Assembly: GCA_958403395.1 (NCBI GenBank)
Contig: CATXXF010000009.1
Location: forward strand, 1-55,905
DNA length: 55,905 nt
Direction of reading: 5' to 3'
DNA from: an uncultured Collinsella sp.
Lineage (GTDB): Bacteria; Actinomycetota; Coriobacteriia; Coriobacteriales; Coriobacteriaceae
Below the pieces are notes generated by a model. That model had not been told where the DNA came from. It saw only the letters and a list, made by a program, of their open reading frames with translations, and did no database searches. Shown one piece after another: positions 17,800 through 27,105 of this stretch. The translations under genes and the position numbers were made by a program. The first letter of the stretch is position 1. Each line of letters begins with the position of its first letter.

Positions 17800-19072
17800 G
17801 AACCTCCCTGCGTGCATGGACCAAGCCGGAATCATCGACTCCGATGATAGCAACATCGAGCAGGCACGGGGCTGTAAGTCCACAGGTATCGTCAAGACGG
17901 GCATGATGGAACGAGCCGAGCGTCAGGTTGTCACCATACTCGAGCACGGCACGCTCGACCGTGCCCACGCGACGACGAGCGTCGGCAATGGCAAGCTCCT
18001 GCGCCGCGGCTCGCATACAACGACTGCGCTCGGCCATAACCTCAGGCGGCACCTGGTCGGGCATGTCGGCGGCAAGGGTACCGGGACGCCTGCTGTAGCG
18101 AAACACGTGCATACGCGAAAAGCCCACGCGGCGGCACAGCGCCAGCGACTCCTCAAACTCCTCGTCCGTCTCGCCGGGAAAACCGACGATGACATCGCAC
18201 GAAAGGGACGCCTGGGGCAAGATGGCACGAATCATACGCACCGTGTCCTCAAAGGCCTCGGCGCTATAGGGACGGCCCATGCGATGCAGGGTCGCCGTGC
18301 AGCCGGACTGCACGGGCAGGTGCAAAAACGGGGCGATACGCTGCGGATAGCGCGCCATAACCTTAAGCAGGCGCTCGGAGATATCCATGGGCTCGACCGA
18401 GGAAATGCGCACATGCGGAATAGACGTGCGCTCCATGATGGCCTCGAGCAGCTCATCGATTTCGACGTGCTCGTCGGTCGCGCTCTTGCCATCGTAGGCA
18501 CCCAGGTTCACACCGGTCAGCACCACCTCGGGCACGCCGGCCTCCTGGGCCTCGCGAACTTGCTCGAGCACGGACTCGACGGGCACGGAGCGCTCGGGGC
18601 CGCGTGCCTTCCACACAATGCAATAGGTGCAGCGATGGTTGCAGCCGTCCTGAATCTTCACGCCCAGGCGAGAGCGACCGAGCGCATCGACCACCTCGCC
18701 ATCGCTGCAGGCGGGAACGCTATCGGACTCAACGCCCAACACCTCGCAGACACGTTCGGCGACATCGATCTTGGACGGCTCGGCGATCACGCGATCCGAA
18801 AGCTCCAGCAGCTCCTCGGGATGCAGGTTGACGACGCAGCCGGTTACGACCACGTAAGGCTCGCCCGGATAGGCCAGCGCATGACGGACGGCCTTACGGG
18901 TCTTGGCCTCGGCCTCGCCCGTAACGGCACAGGTGTTAATGACGATCAGATCGGCATCCTGGGGATCCACAATAGCAAAGCCCAAACGCATAAGATCGGC
19001 AGTGATACGGTCAGACTCAACCCGGTTGACGCGGCAGCCGAGGTTGACGACGGAAATATGGGGTGCGAGCAC
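17780..19072 (-). CDS. mtaB: tRNA t6A37 methylthiotransferase MtaB
   Basis: MtaB converts t6A37 to ms2t6A in ANN-decoding tRNAs with two iron-sulfur clusters. In the 430-residue protein the N-terminal cluster cysteines are C13 (LGCRVNRVE), C48 (INTCAVT) and C79 (TGCVV). The radical-SAM cysteines are C144, C148 and C151 in GCNHRCTYC. LGCRVNRVE and the CIVWKARG that follows separate it from RimO and MiaB. The start is GTG. It follows dnaJ by 9 bases, a usual Gram-positive order. Confidence 0.94.
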   Translation of the reverse strand: MLAPHISVVNLGCRVNRVESDRITADLMRLGFAIVDPQDADLIVINTCAVTGEAEAKTRKAVRHALAYPGEPYVVVTGCVVNLHPEELLELSDRVIAEPSKIDVAERVCEVLGVESDSVPACSDGEVVDALGRSRLGVKIQDGCNHRCTYCIVWKARGPERSVPVESVLEQVREAQEAGVPEVVLTGVNLGAYDGKSATDEHVEIDELLEAIMERTSIPHVRISSVEPMDISERLLKVMARYPQRIAPFLHLPVQSGCTATLHRMGRPYSAEAFEDTVRMIRAILPQASLSCDVIVGFPGETDEEFEESLALCRRVGFSRMHVFRYSRRPGTLAADMPDQVPPEVMAERSRCMRAAAQELAIADARRRVGTVERAVLEYGDNLTLGSFHHARLDDTCGLTAPCLLDVAIIGVDDSGLVHARREVHGSLED

Positions 19073-19081
19073 GCGGGCTCC

Positions 19082-20230
19082 TTAATCGAGGATATCGTCG
19101 AGGGCACTCTTGATACGGTCGGTCACCGACTTCTTACCAGAAGCGACGTCATCGCCCATCTCATCGGCAAAAGCACGGAGCAGTTCGCGTTGCTTATTGG
19201 AAAGATTGGTGGGAACGACCACGCGCAGTTGCACGATCAGGCGGCCACGCGAACCGCCACCGCCAATGCGCGGCATGCCGTAATTATTGACGCTTACGGT
19301 GTCGCCGTACTGGGCGCCGGCGGGAACCGTCACCTTAACGACCTCGTCGGGCATAATGCCCTCGACCTCGATCTCGCAGCCGAGCGCAGCCTGCGCAATC
19401 GAGATATCGCTCACCAGGTACAGGTCGTCACCGTTGCGCTTAAAGCGCTCATGGTCGGCAACGCGCACGTTGACAATCAGGTCGCCCGAAGGCTCGCCGC
19501 GAAGGCCGGCCTCGCCAAAGCCGCTCACACGCAGCTGGCGACCGGTCGAAACGCCGGCGGGAATATCGATGTCGATCTTTTCGTGCGAAGGCGTGCGGCC
19601 CTGGCCGTCACAGGTCTCGCAGGGATGATCGATGACCGTGCCCTCGCCGTGGCAGTCGGGGCAAGGCGAAGAGGACTGGACCTGGCCCAAAAAAGAGCGC
19701 TGGACCGTGGTGACATAGCCCGTGCCGTGGCAGCGGCTGCACTGTTTTTCGGTCGCACCGTCAGCCTTGCCCGTACCGTTGCAATCCTCGCAGGGAGCAA
19801 GGCGGTCATAGCTGATCGTCTTTTTGCAGCCGAGCGCCGCCTCCTCGAGCGTCACCGAAAGCGAGATGGCCATGTCACGTCCGCGACGACGCTCACGACG
19901 GCTGCGGGCGCCACCGCCGGCACCGCCGCCAAAGAACGACGAGAACAAGTCGTCCATGCCCATGCCACCAAAGATATCGTTGATATCGACGTAGCCCGAA
20001 CCACCAGGGCCGTCGGCGGTGCCGTAACGGTCGTAGTTAGCACGCTTCTGCTCATCGGAAAGAACGGAATAGGCCTCGTTGAGCTCCTTGAACTTGGCCT
20101 CGGCCTCGGGGTCGTCCGAAACGTCCGGGTGTACGGTACGGGCCTTCTTTAGAAACGCGCGCTTGATCGTCCGCGCGTCGGCATCCCTGTCGACGCCAAG
20201 CACCTCGTAGTAATCCCTATTTTCCGACAC
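19082..20230 (-). CDS. dnaJ: Chaperone DnaJ
   Basis: DnaJ delivers unfolded clients to DnaK and stimulates its ATPase. The 382-residue protein has a J domain with HPD (VHPDVSDD), a short Gly-rich region, and four zinc-binding CXXCXGXG units (CEDCNGTG, CSRCHGTG, CPDCHGEG, CETCDGQG). Both C-terminal substrate-binding domains are present. The start is GTG. Immediately upstream is a second, truncated J protein with a membrane domain. In many Gram-positives hrcA occupies that position; it is not here. Confidence 0.97.
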   Translation of the reverse strand: MSENRDYYEVLGVDRDADARTIKRAFLKKARTVHPDVSDDPEAEAKFKELNEAYSVLSDEQKRANYDRYGTADGPGGSGYVDINDIFGGMGMDDLFSSFFGGGAGGGARSRRERRRGRDMAISLSVTLEEAALGCKKTISYDRLAPCEDCNGTGKADGATEKQCSRCHGTGYVTTVQRSFLGQVQSSSPCPDCHGEGTVIDHPCETCDGQGRTPSHEKIDIDIPAGVSTGRQLRVSGFGEAGLRGEPSGDLIVNVRVADHERFKRNGDDLYLVSDISIAQAALGCEIEVEGIMPDEVVKVTVPAGAQYGDTVSVNNYGMPRIGGGGSRGRLIVQLRVVVPTNLSNKQRELLRAFADEMGDDVASGKKSVTDRIKSALDDILD

Positions 20231-20311
20231 GACCTAATCCTTCCGACTTTCATTATTGTCACAGTGCGTCCTATACCCAAGCTGGGCCGGCCGCAAACAG
20301 AGGGTTTGATG

Positions 20312-21415
20312 TTATTGCATTTGGTACGGCGAAAGCATGGCCCGTTGCGAGCAGCTCGCGAACCAAACCGACACGAGCGCGAACATGAAGCCGTTGGCAA
20401 AACCGTTGGCAAACTGCATCGCACCGCGCTTCCACCACAGCAGACTGCGATGAAGCACACCGTCCGAAAGCACCATGAACAGGCCCATGGTAAACGGAAT
20501 AAAGCACATCACGGCAAAGGCCGAGAACACGCCCGAGATGGCCGAGAGTACCAAAAACGGCGCCACGATGCCCATCAGGTAAAAACCGGTACGAGCTTTG
20601 CCTTCCAAGCGCTCGGCCTCAACATGGGCGCGGCCGACCAGATCGCCGCCCGCGGCACCGTTGGTGCCAGCATGGCCCATGCCGCCAATGCGGACCTCGT
20701 CGCCATCGTGCGTGCCGGCAGGAAACTCAATCGTCTGCTCGGAGGTTACGCGAGTACGACCGCTGCCGCCGCAATCAGGACAGGGGTCGGCCACGACCTT
20801 ACCGGAACCGCCGCACTCGGGGCAGACCGACTGGAACGTGCCCGCACCAAACAGGAAGGACAGGTCAACGTCGATGTGGCCGCGGCCACCGCAGCTTGGG
20901 CAGGTATGGGCATGCTCAGACGAAACGGAGCCCGAACCGCCGCAGTTGTTACAGGTATCGAAGCGCGTGTAGCGGACGGTCTTGCGGGCACCGCCCTTGG
21001 CCTCCTTGGCGTCGAGTTTGATATCGACGACCACGTTGGCGCCGTTCTCGGGATTGTAGGCAGCCTGCCCGCGACGCGGCTGGCCCCAGGCGCCACCAAA
21101 GGGAAAACCGCCCTCAAAGGGATTGCCATAGCCCGCGCTGCCGGTGTAGCCGCCGCCATAGGGCGAAGCCGTAGGAGCACCGGCGAAGGGATTGCCAGAA
21201 CGCATGGCGTCGTAGCGCGCACGTTTTTGCTCATCCGAAAGCACGGCGTAGGCCTCGGAAACCTCTTTAAACTTTTCCTCGGCACCCGGCTCTTTGTTGA
21301 CGTCCGGATGGAGCTTGCGGGCCTTTTGCTGGAAGGCCTTTTGAATATCACGCGAGGTGGCGTCCTTGGAGACACCCAGAATCTCGTAGTAATCTTTTTC
21401 GTTCATCGTCGCCAT
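20312..21415 (-). CDS. DnaJ-like protein with C-terminal membrane domain
   Basis: From the ATG at 21415 (AGGAGG nine bases upstream) the protein has 367 residues. It has a J domain with HPD at 36-38, a Gly/Pro/Phe-rich stretch, and CXXCXGXG-type zinc repeats (CNNCGGSG, CPSCGGRG, CPECGGSG, CPDCGGSG) at about 155-220. Only the beginning of the C-terminal peptide-binding domain remains (FPAGTHDGDEVRIGG). After residue 270 the sequence switches to about three hydrophobic helices (near 277-297, 300-320 and 342-358). This suggests a membrane-anchored J protein recruiting DnaK to the membrane; that is inference. It lies between hemW and dnaJ. Confidence 0.85.
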   Translation of the reverse strand: MATMNEKDYYEILGVSKDATSRDIQKAFQQKARKLHPDVNKEPGAEEKFKEVSEAYAVLSDEQKRARYDAMRSGNPFAGAPTASPYGGGYTGSAGYGNPFEGGFPFGGAWGQPRRGQAAYNPENGANVVVDIKLDAKEAKGGARKTVRYTRFDTCNNCGGSGSVSSEHAHTCPSCGGRGHIDVDLSFLFGAGTFQSVCPECGGSGKVVADPCPDCGGSGRTRVTSEQTIEFPAGTHDGDEVRIGGMGHAGTNGAAGGDLVGRAHVEAERLEGKARTGFYLMGIVAPFLVLSAISGVFSAFAVMCFIPFTMGLFMVLSDGVLHRSLLWWKRGAMQFANGFANGFMFALVSVWFASCSQRAMLSPYQMQ

Positions 21416-21473
21416 GCGCGGCAACCTCCTGCTCACAGCAGCGTATATATTCCGGTAATTCTACCCGAGCGGC

Positions 21474-22706
21474 CTAAGCTAGATCCCAAAACAGCTCGAA
21501 CAGAACATTTCCATCGAGCCAGCCCAGGCGTGTCGGCGCCAGACGAGCGCGAACGCGGCCCGCGACGACATCTGCCGAAGTGAGGGGTCCCTCATGGACC
21601 CCGAGCGTCTCGGGCACCCAAGTGGCAAGACCCAATTCGAGCGCGCGATCGCAGGCAGCTGCCAGCTCGCCCGTTGGGATGACGCAAGCCGCACGAATCA
21701 ACAGGTCGGATGCAATACCGCGCGTCATGCGACAAGCGAGCATCAGGTCTTCAGCCGCAGCCTCACGCTGCGACAGATACTCGAAATCAAACGTCGTCGC
21801 GGCATCGTCACGTTGCACCAGTCGCACGCGGTACGCATCGCCGCGAGCAGACACGCCGGGAAACAGCCCGGCCAAGCGATCAAAATCCTCGGCGTCGAGC
21901 ATACCGGCGGCAGAGCGACCCAGGCCCAAATAGCCCCGGCCGGTCCAATAAGCAATGTTATGGGCGCACTCATGGCCGTCGAGCGCGTAGCTCGCCACCT
22001 CATACGGGTGATAGCCAGCGGCACCCAGGAGCTCGCGTGCCACGTCCATGCACGAAGCTTGAAAATCCTCATCAGGCTCGAGCGACTCGTCGCGGCACGC
22101 CATGCGATAGAGGGGCGTCCCCTCCTCGAGCGTGAGCGGGTAAACCGACACATGATGCGGAGCCGCCGCCAGCACGCCATCGAGCGTGCGCTTCCAACTC
22201 ACTGCGGTCTGCCCGGGAAGTCCACACATAAGGTCGCACGACACGTCAAGCCCAGCGTTCTTGACCATCGCGATAGCGGCGAGCGCCCGATCGGCATCGT
22301 GAATACGGCCGATGGCGGTAAGTTCGGTGTTATCGAGCGTTTGCACGCCCAGAGAGACGCGTGTGACACCAACCTTGACAAGTGCAGCGGCAAGCTCGGC
22401 GGTCAGCGACTCAGGATTAGCCTCGCAGGTAAACTCAACGGGGGCGCACGACGCACGAATACGCCGCGCCAGCTCCACCAAGCGCTCCCCCGCCAGCGAC
22501 GGCGTACCGCCGCCAACATAGACGGTGCGGATCTGGTTAAGGGCCCCAGCTTTGCCAAAAGCATCGAGGCGCGCGAACAACTGCTCAAAATAGGCATCGA
22601 GCGCAGCGGCCAGTTCGTACGGAGCAAAACTGCGCGAGTCAAAGTCGCAGTACCGGCACTTTTGGGCGCAAAACGGCACATGCACGTACAGCGCGGTAAC
22701 GGCCAC
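21474..22706 (-). CDS. hemW: Radical-SAM heme chaperone HemW
   Basis: HemW is related to coproporphyrinogen dehydrogenase HemN but binds and delivers heme. The 410-residue protein has the N-terminal cluster CAQKCRYCDFDS, typical of HemW rather than HemN. It also shows VYVGGGTPS and the SLGVQTLDN segment. The start is GTG, two bases after the dusB stop. It lies upstream of the J-protein genes, as in Bacillus-type hemW-hrcA-grpE-dnaK-dnaJ neighbourhoods. Confidence 0.93.
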   Translation of the reverse strand: MAVTALYVHVPFCAQKCRYCDFDSRSFAPYELAAALDAYFEQLFARLDAFGKAGALNQIRTVYVGGGTPSLAGERLVELARRIRASCAPVEFTCEANPESLTAELAAALVKVGVTRVSLGVQTLDNTELTAIGRIHDADRALAAIAMVKNAGLDVSCDLMCGLPGQTAVSWKRTLDGVLAAAPHHVSVYPLTLEEGTPLYRMACRDESLEPDEDFQASCMDVARELLGAAGYHPYEVASYALDGHECAHNIAYWTGRGYLGLGRSAAGMLDAEDFDRLAGLFPGVSARGDAYRVRLVQRDDAATTFDFEYLSQREAAAEDLMLACRMTRGIASDLLIRAACVIPTGELAAACDRALELGLATWVPETLGVHEGPLTSADVVAGRVRARLAPTRLGWLDGNVLFELFWDLA

Positions 22707-22708
22707 CC

Positions 22709-23752
22709 TTAAGCCTCCAGCGGATGAGGGGGCACCGATTCACCGGCGGCAAGGGCAGCCTCGCAGGCCACCACATCGTGCTCGATCTCATCGACCAGCG
22801 CCATGAACTCCTCATACGTGGAGCAGCGCACCACATGGGCACGCCAAGCGGCGGCATGGGGCATGCCTTTTAAGTACCAGCTTGCGTACGTGCGTGCACG
22901 CGACATGAGCGGCAGGAGCTCATGCGTCAGCGTTAGGTGTTCACGCAGGGCGTCCAGGCGCTCGACGGAGCTGCGCGCCGGCACCGGCGTGCCATCGAGC
23001 GCAAGGGCGCGAGCATCACCGAACACCCACGGATTGCCGTAGATGCCGCGCGCGATAAACACCGCGCTGGCACTCGAACCTTGCAGATGCTCAGCAGCGT
23101 CCTCGGCCGAGAACACATCGCCCGAACCGATAACGGGAATCTCGACGGCGTCGGCCACCTCATCGACGACCGACCAATCGGCCTGGCCCGTGTAGAGCTG
23201 CGTGGCGCAACGACCATGTACGGCGACTGCGGCGGCACCGGCGCCTTCGAGCATCTGGGCAAACGTCGCGGCATTACGGTCCTCGGCATAAAAGCCCTTG
23301 CGGATCTTTACGGTCACGGGCACATGCGCCGCGCCCACCGCTGCCTCGACGATCTTCTCGGCCAGGTCGGGCGTGCGCATAAGCGCCGAGCCCTCGCCCT
23401 TGGTAACGACCTTGCGAGCCGGGCAGGCCATGTTGATATCGATGAGCGACAGGCGATCGCCCACACGCTCCTCGACGGCAGCGACAGCGCTCGCAAACTG
23501 ATCGGGTTTGGAGCCAAAGAGCTGCACGCAAATTTGCTGCTCCTCGTCGGCCGGCAGCACCAGGCGCCACGTCTTATTGCTCGCATAGGCAAGGCCTGCC
23601 ACGCTTACCATCTCGCTGTAGGCAAGGTTGGCACCGCGGCGGCGGCACATGATGCGATAGGCGGGATCGGTCACGCCGGCCATGGGAGCCATAAGGAACG
23701 GCTGCTCGGCATAGGCACCCAGCAGCCGCGTACTGTATTCAGAAAGCGCCAT
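22709..23752 (-). CDS. dusB: tRNA-dihydrouridine synthase
   Basis: Dus enzymes are FMN proteins that reduce uridines in the tRNA D-loop. The 347-residue protein begins with APMAGVTDPAYR. It carries the family signature with the catalytic cysteine in DINMACPARKVVTKGEGSAL, then VKIRKGF and VHGRCATQLYTGQADW. FMN-phosphate residues (PVIGSGDVFSAEDA) follow. DusB is the common type in this context, but the exact target position is not proved. It follows lepA by 4 bases. Confidence 0.93.
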   Translation of the reverse strand: MALSEYSTRLLGAYAEQPFLMAPMAGVTDPAYRIMCRRRGANLAYSEMVSVAGLAYASNKTWRLVLPADEEQQICVQLFGSKPDQFASAVAAVEERVGDRLSLIDINMACPARKVVTKGEGSALMRTPDLAEKIVEAAVGAAHVPVTVKIRKGFYAEDRNAATFAQMLEGAGAAAVAVHGRCATQLYTGQADWSVVDEVADAVEIPVIGSGDVFSAEDAAEHLQGSSASAVFIARGIYGNPWVFGDARALALDGTPVPARSSVERLDALREHLTLTHELLPLMSRARTYASWYLKGMPHAAAWRAHVVRCSTYEEFMALVDEIEHDVVACEAALAAGESVPPHPLEA

Positions 23753-23756
23753 GGAC

Positions 23757-25568
23757 TTACTCGTCCACCTTGAGGATCGCCATAAACGCCTCCTGCGGGA
23801 CCTCGACCGAGCCGATGGCCTTCATGCGCTTTTTGCCCTCTTTCTGCTTTTCGAGCAGCTTGCGCTTACGCGAGATATCGCCACCATAGCACTTGGCCAA
23901 AACGTCCTTGCGGCGCGCCTTGACGGTGGAGCGGGCGATGATCTTGTTGCCGATAGCACCCTGGATGGGCACCTCGAACAGCTGACGCGGAATAATCTCC
24001 TTGAGCTTGTCGCATAGGCCACGGGCAAGACCGTAGGCCTTGTCCTTGTGGACGATAAACGACAGCGCGTCCACCTCGTCGCCCGAAAGCAGGATATCGA
24101 GTTTAACGAGCTCGGAGGGACGGTACTCGTTGAACTCGTAGTCGAGCGAGGCATACCCCTTGGTGCGACTCTTGAGCTGGTCAAAGAAGTCCAAGATGAG
24201 CTCGGCAAGCGGCATATCAAAGCGCATCTCAACCGACTTGCTCGTGAGATGGATCATGTCGGTAGTAATGCCGCGGTGCTCGATGGCAAGCTGCATGACG
24301 GCACCCGTATACTCGGGCGGACAGATGATCTTAGCCTTGAGGTACGGCTCCTCAATGCGCTCGATACGTGTGGCCTCGGGCAGGTCCTGCGGGCTGCGGA
24401 CATCGATCATCTCGCCATCGGTCTTGTACACGTGATAGTCGACCGAAGGACTCGTGGCAATGAGGTCCAGGTTGAACTCACGTTCGAGACGCTCCTTAAC
24501 GACCTCCATGTGCAGCAGGCCCAAGAAGCCCACGCGGAAGCCAAAACCGAGCGCCACGGACGTCTCGGGCTCCCACACCAGCGACGGGTCGTTAACGTGA
24601 AGCTTATCGAGTGCGTCGCGCAGGTTCTCGTAATCCTTGTTATCGATCGGGAACAGGCCCGTATAGACCATGGGCTTGGCCTCGCGGTAGCCGGGAAGCG
24701 GCTCGGGGCAGGGATTCGACGCCCACGTGAGGGTATCGCCCACGCGAACGGCCTCGGGGTCCTTCAGGCCCGTGACCACGTATCCGACCTCGCCGACCGT
24801 CAGCGCGTCAACCGGGGTCTCGGCGGGACGCTTGACGCCCACGCCATCGACCAAAAAGTCGCCCTTTGCCTGCATCATGCGCAAGGTATCGCCCTTTTTG
24901 ATGGAGCCGTCAAAGATGCGCACCGTGGCGACGACGCCACGATACTCGTCGAAGTATGAATCCAGAATGAGTGCCTTGAGCGGCGCGTTCGCATCGCCCT
25001 TGGGCGGAGAGATCAGAAAGACAATGGACTCCAGCAGATCGTGGATGCCCTCGCCGGTCTTGCCCGAGACACACACGGCATCATCGGCAGGGATCGCCAG
25101 GTCATCCTCGATCTCGGTCTTAACCTCATCGGGATGGGCCGAGGGCAGGTCGATCTTGTTGATGGCCGGCACAATGTCCAGATTGGCGTTCATGGCGAGC
25201 GTCGCGTTAGAGACGGTCTGCGCCTCGACGCCCTGCGTGGCGTCGACAACGAGCACCGCGCCCTCACAGGCTGCCAGCGAGCGCGAGACCTCATAGGTAA
25301 AGTCCACGTGGCCCGGCGTATCGATCAAATTGAACTGATACGTCTCGCCATCGTCGGCGTCATAAGACACGCGAACGGCATTGGACTTGATCGTGATGCC
25401 GCGCTCGCGCTCGATATCCATGGTGTCGAGCAGCTGCGACTCCATGTCGCGTTCGTCGACGGTATGGGTGAGCTCGAGGATGCGATCGCTGATCGTGGAC
25501 TTGCCATGGTCGATGTGCGCAACGATTGAGAAGTTGCGGATGTGGGAAATGTCAATTGAAGTATTCAT
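23757..25568 (-). CDS. lepA: Elongation factor 4 (LepA)
   Basis: LepA is a ribosome-associated translational GTPase involved in initiation or back-translocation under stress. The 603-residue protein has G1 AHIDHGKST, G3 DTPGH, G4 NKID and the characteristic C-terminal domain ending with SVEVPQEAFMAILKVD. The ATG at 25568 is the homologous start, but no ribosome binding site is visible. A -10-like TAAGAT ends 7 bases upstream, so the mRNA may be leaderless. It lies directly after the rpsT terminator and heads a long gene series. Confidence 0.96.
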   Translation of the reverse strand: MNTSIDISHIRNFSIVAHIDHGKSTISDRILELTHTVDERDMESQLLDTMDIERERGITIKSNAVRVSYDADDGETYQFNLIDTPGHVDFTYEVSRSLAACEGAVLVVDATQGVEAQTVSNATLAMNANLDIVPAINKIDLPSAHPDEVKTEIEDDLAIPADDAVCVSGKTGEGIHDLLESIVFLISPPKGDANAPLKALILDSYFDEYRGVVATVRIFDGSIKKGDTLRMMQAKGDFLVDGVGVKRPAETPVDALTVGEVGYVVTGLKDPEAVRVGDTLTWASNPCPEPLPGYREAKPMVYTGLFPIDNKDYENLRDALDKLHVNDPSLVWEPETSVALGFGFRVGFLGLLHMEVVKERLEREFNLDLIATSPSVDYHVYKTDGEMIDVRSPQDLPEATRIERIEEPYLKAKIICPPEYTGAVMQLAIEHRGITTDMIHLTSKSVEMRFDMPLAELILDFFDQLKSRTKGYASLDYEFNEYRPSELVKLDILLSGDEVDALSFIVHKDKAYGLARGLCDKLKEIIPRQLFEVPIQGAIGNKIIARSTVKARRKDVLAKCYGGDISRKRKLLEKQKEGKKRMKAIGSVEVPQEAFMAILKVDE

Positions 25569-25575
25569 GCGGACT

Positions 25576-25581
25576 ATCTTA
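25576..25581 (-). promoter_or_regulatory. -10 candidate giving a leaderless lepA mRNA
   Basis: TAAGAT on the minus strand is separated from the A of the lepA ATG by 7 bases, the spacing expected when transcription starts at the start codon. No -35 is convincing and no Shine-Dalgarno sequence is present. Confidence 0.4.
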
Positions 25582-25596
25582 CCCGAGCGGTACAAA

Positions 25597-25630
25597 AAAT
25601 GGAGCCTGTTCCATAAAACAGGCTCCATTT
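25597..25630 (-). terminator. Terminator of rpsT
   Basis: AAATGGAGCCTGTT and AACAGGCTCCATTT form a perfect 14-bp stem with a 6-base loop, followed on the minus strand by a run of T. It lies 34 bases after the rpsT stop. The symmetric A/T flanks make it functional in both directions. Confidence 0.93.
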
Positions 25631-25664
25631 ATGCGCGTAATCTGTGTGGTGTGAAATTTACAAC

Positions 25665-25931
25665 TTAGGCGTTGATGCTGTTCACGAGCTTGGCAAGACC
25701 GGACTTGCGGTTGGAAGCCTGGTTCTTGTGGATAACATGCTTGGCGGCAGCCATGTCGAGACGCTTGGTGACGGTCTTGAGGGCAGCCTGGGCCTTCTCG
25801 GCGTCGCCCTCGGCGACGGCGGACTGGACGTGCTTGGTCAGCGTCTTGAGCTCGGACTTGACAGCCTTGTTACGCATGCGAGCTGCCTCATTGGTGCGGA
25901 TACGCTTCTTCTGAGACTTGATGTTTGCCAC
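25665..25931 (-). CDS. rpsT: Small ribosomal subunit protein bS20
   Basis: S20 binds 16S rRNA early in 30S assembly. The 88-residue protein matches the family along its length (ANIKSQKKRIRTNEAAR, ... HVIHKNQASNRKSGLAKLVN). The start is a GTG at 25931 with AAAGGAA upstream; no ATG is suitably placed. It is a single-gene unit with its own promoter and a strong terminator, between holA and lepA. Confidence 0.96.
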   Translation of the reverse strand: MANIKSQKKRIRTNEAARMRNKAVKSELKTLTKHVQSAVAEGDAEKAQAALKTVTKRLDMAAAKHVIHKNQASNRKSGLAKLVNSINA

Positions 25932-26006
25932 TTCTGGAGTTCCTTTCGAGTTCCTTGCAAAAAATGTATGACACCTCTGAGACACGGTGAGGTCATGCAA
26001 GCGCTT

Positions 26007-26015
26007 ACTATAGCA
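26007..26015 (-). promoter_or_regulatory. rpsT promoter (extended -10)
   Basis: TGCTATAGT on the minus strand is an extended -10 (TG-N-TATAGT) about 75 bases upstream of the GTG. The same GTGCTATAGT string occurs upstream of rpmB. Confidence 0.6.
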
Positions 26016-26064
26016 CGCTCCCCCTCAAAGGGATAGAACGAATTTGTCAAATAGGCAGGTATCA

Positions 26065-27027
26065 TCACGATTTTCTCAAGATGTTCGTAATCCAGAGCAA
26101 AAGCGCAGTCCGAGAATCGGCCGAACCCTTGAGCGCGAGTTCTACATCGACCGCCCCCTCGAGCGCTGCGACGAGCTCTGCCGTCGAAAAGCGACGTGCC
26201 CAGGTCAGGTGATTCTTGACCTGCCAGGACTGGAGCTTGAGCGTTGCGGCCAGCTCACGACCCTGTCCGCGCGCATCGAGCGCCTTGGCGACGATAAGCT
26301 CGCGGATGCGGCCGCACAGCAACGTGTAAGTCCACACGTAGCTCTTGGCGGGCAATAGATTGAAAAGCTCAAGCGAGCGTCGCATGTCACGGGCCGAGAC
26401 CGCATTGAGAAAGTCCCAGGGCTGGACCTCGGCCGTACGTACAATCCAGCGCTCCACATCGGCAAGCTCAATTTGGGGCGCCTCGACCATCTGGGCAAGC
26501 TTAACCAAGTCGTTATCGAGCATGCGAGTGTTTTCACCCGAACGCGAGACGAGCTCCTCGGCGGCCGCCGTCGAGATCGACTTGCCGCGCTGCGTCGCCA
26601 TCTGCTGCACGCGACGCGGCAGCTCCCAGCGCTTGGTGCCGGAGCAATCGATCACGGCCTTCTTGTCGATTTTGGCGATCGCCTTATACAGGCGCGTGTT
26701 CTTGGCAAGCGAGTCGGCGATGATGAGGCAGACCGTTGTGGGGCTGGGACTCGCCAGATACTCAACGAGCGGCTCCGAGACCGCCTTGGCGAGCTTTGAG
26801 CAGCCATCAAGGATTACCAGGCGAAACTCGCTGCCCATCGGAAAGGTGTTAAGCGATCCGATAATGGACTCGATATCGGGGTCCTTGGTCATGTCGCGCT
26901 CGTCGAGGTTGAACTCGACCATTCCCGACTTTTCCAGACGCGCCTTCATACGCGAGACGGCGTGATCGCGCTTGACGCCGTCGGTACCGACGATCAGATA
27001 TGCCGGCAGCAGACCGGTTTCGGACAT
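26065..27027 (-). CDS. holA: DNA polymerase III subunit delta
   Basis: The delta subunit opens the sliding clamp in the clamp-loader complex. The 320-residue protein has the family layout: an N-terminal domain (LPAYLIVGTDGVKRDHAVSRMK), a TVCLIIADSLAKNTRLYKAI region, and the EELVSRSGENTRMLDNDLVKLA helical part. It lacks a P-loop, as expected. The ATG at 27027 has GGGAGGGGAG upstream; earlier in-frame starts add no homology. It follows comEC, a placement common in Gram-positive genomes. Confidence 0.93.
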   Translation of the reverse strand: MSETGLLPAYLIVGTDGVKRDHAVSRMKARLEKSGMVEFNLDERDMTKDPDIESIIGSLNTFPMGSEFRLVILDGCSKLAKAVSEPLVEYLASPSPTTVCLIIADSLAKNTRLYKAIAKIDKKAVIDCSGTKRWELPRRVQQMATQRGKSISTAAAEELVSRSGENTRMLDNDLVKLAQMVEAPQIELADVERWIVRTAEVQPWDFLNAVSARDMRRSLELFNLLPAKSYVWTYTLLCGRIRELIVAKALDARGQGRELAATLKLQSWQVKNHLTWARRFSTAELVAALEGAVDVELALKGSADSRTALLLWITNILRKS

Positions 27028-27105
27028 TACGCTCCCCTCCCGCAGGCCTTCGTATTCGTTCCGTGCCATTCTAGCCCAGGGGCCCACCACACGCCAACGA
27101 CGTCG

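Noticed and set aside
17465..20152. 895-codon plus-strand open frame opposite phoH, mtaB and dnaJ
   Set aside because: Same antisense effect; its composition mirrors the real genes.
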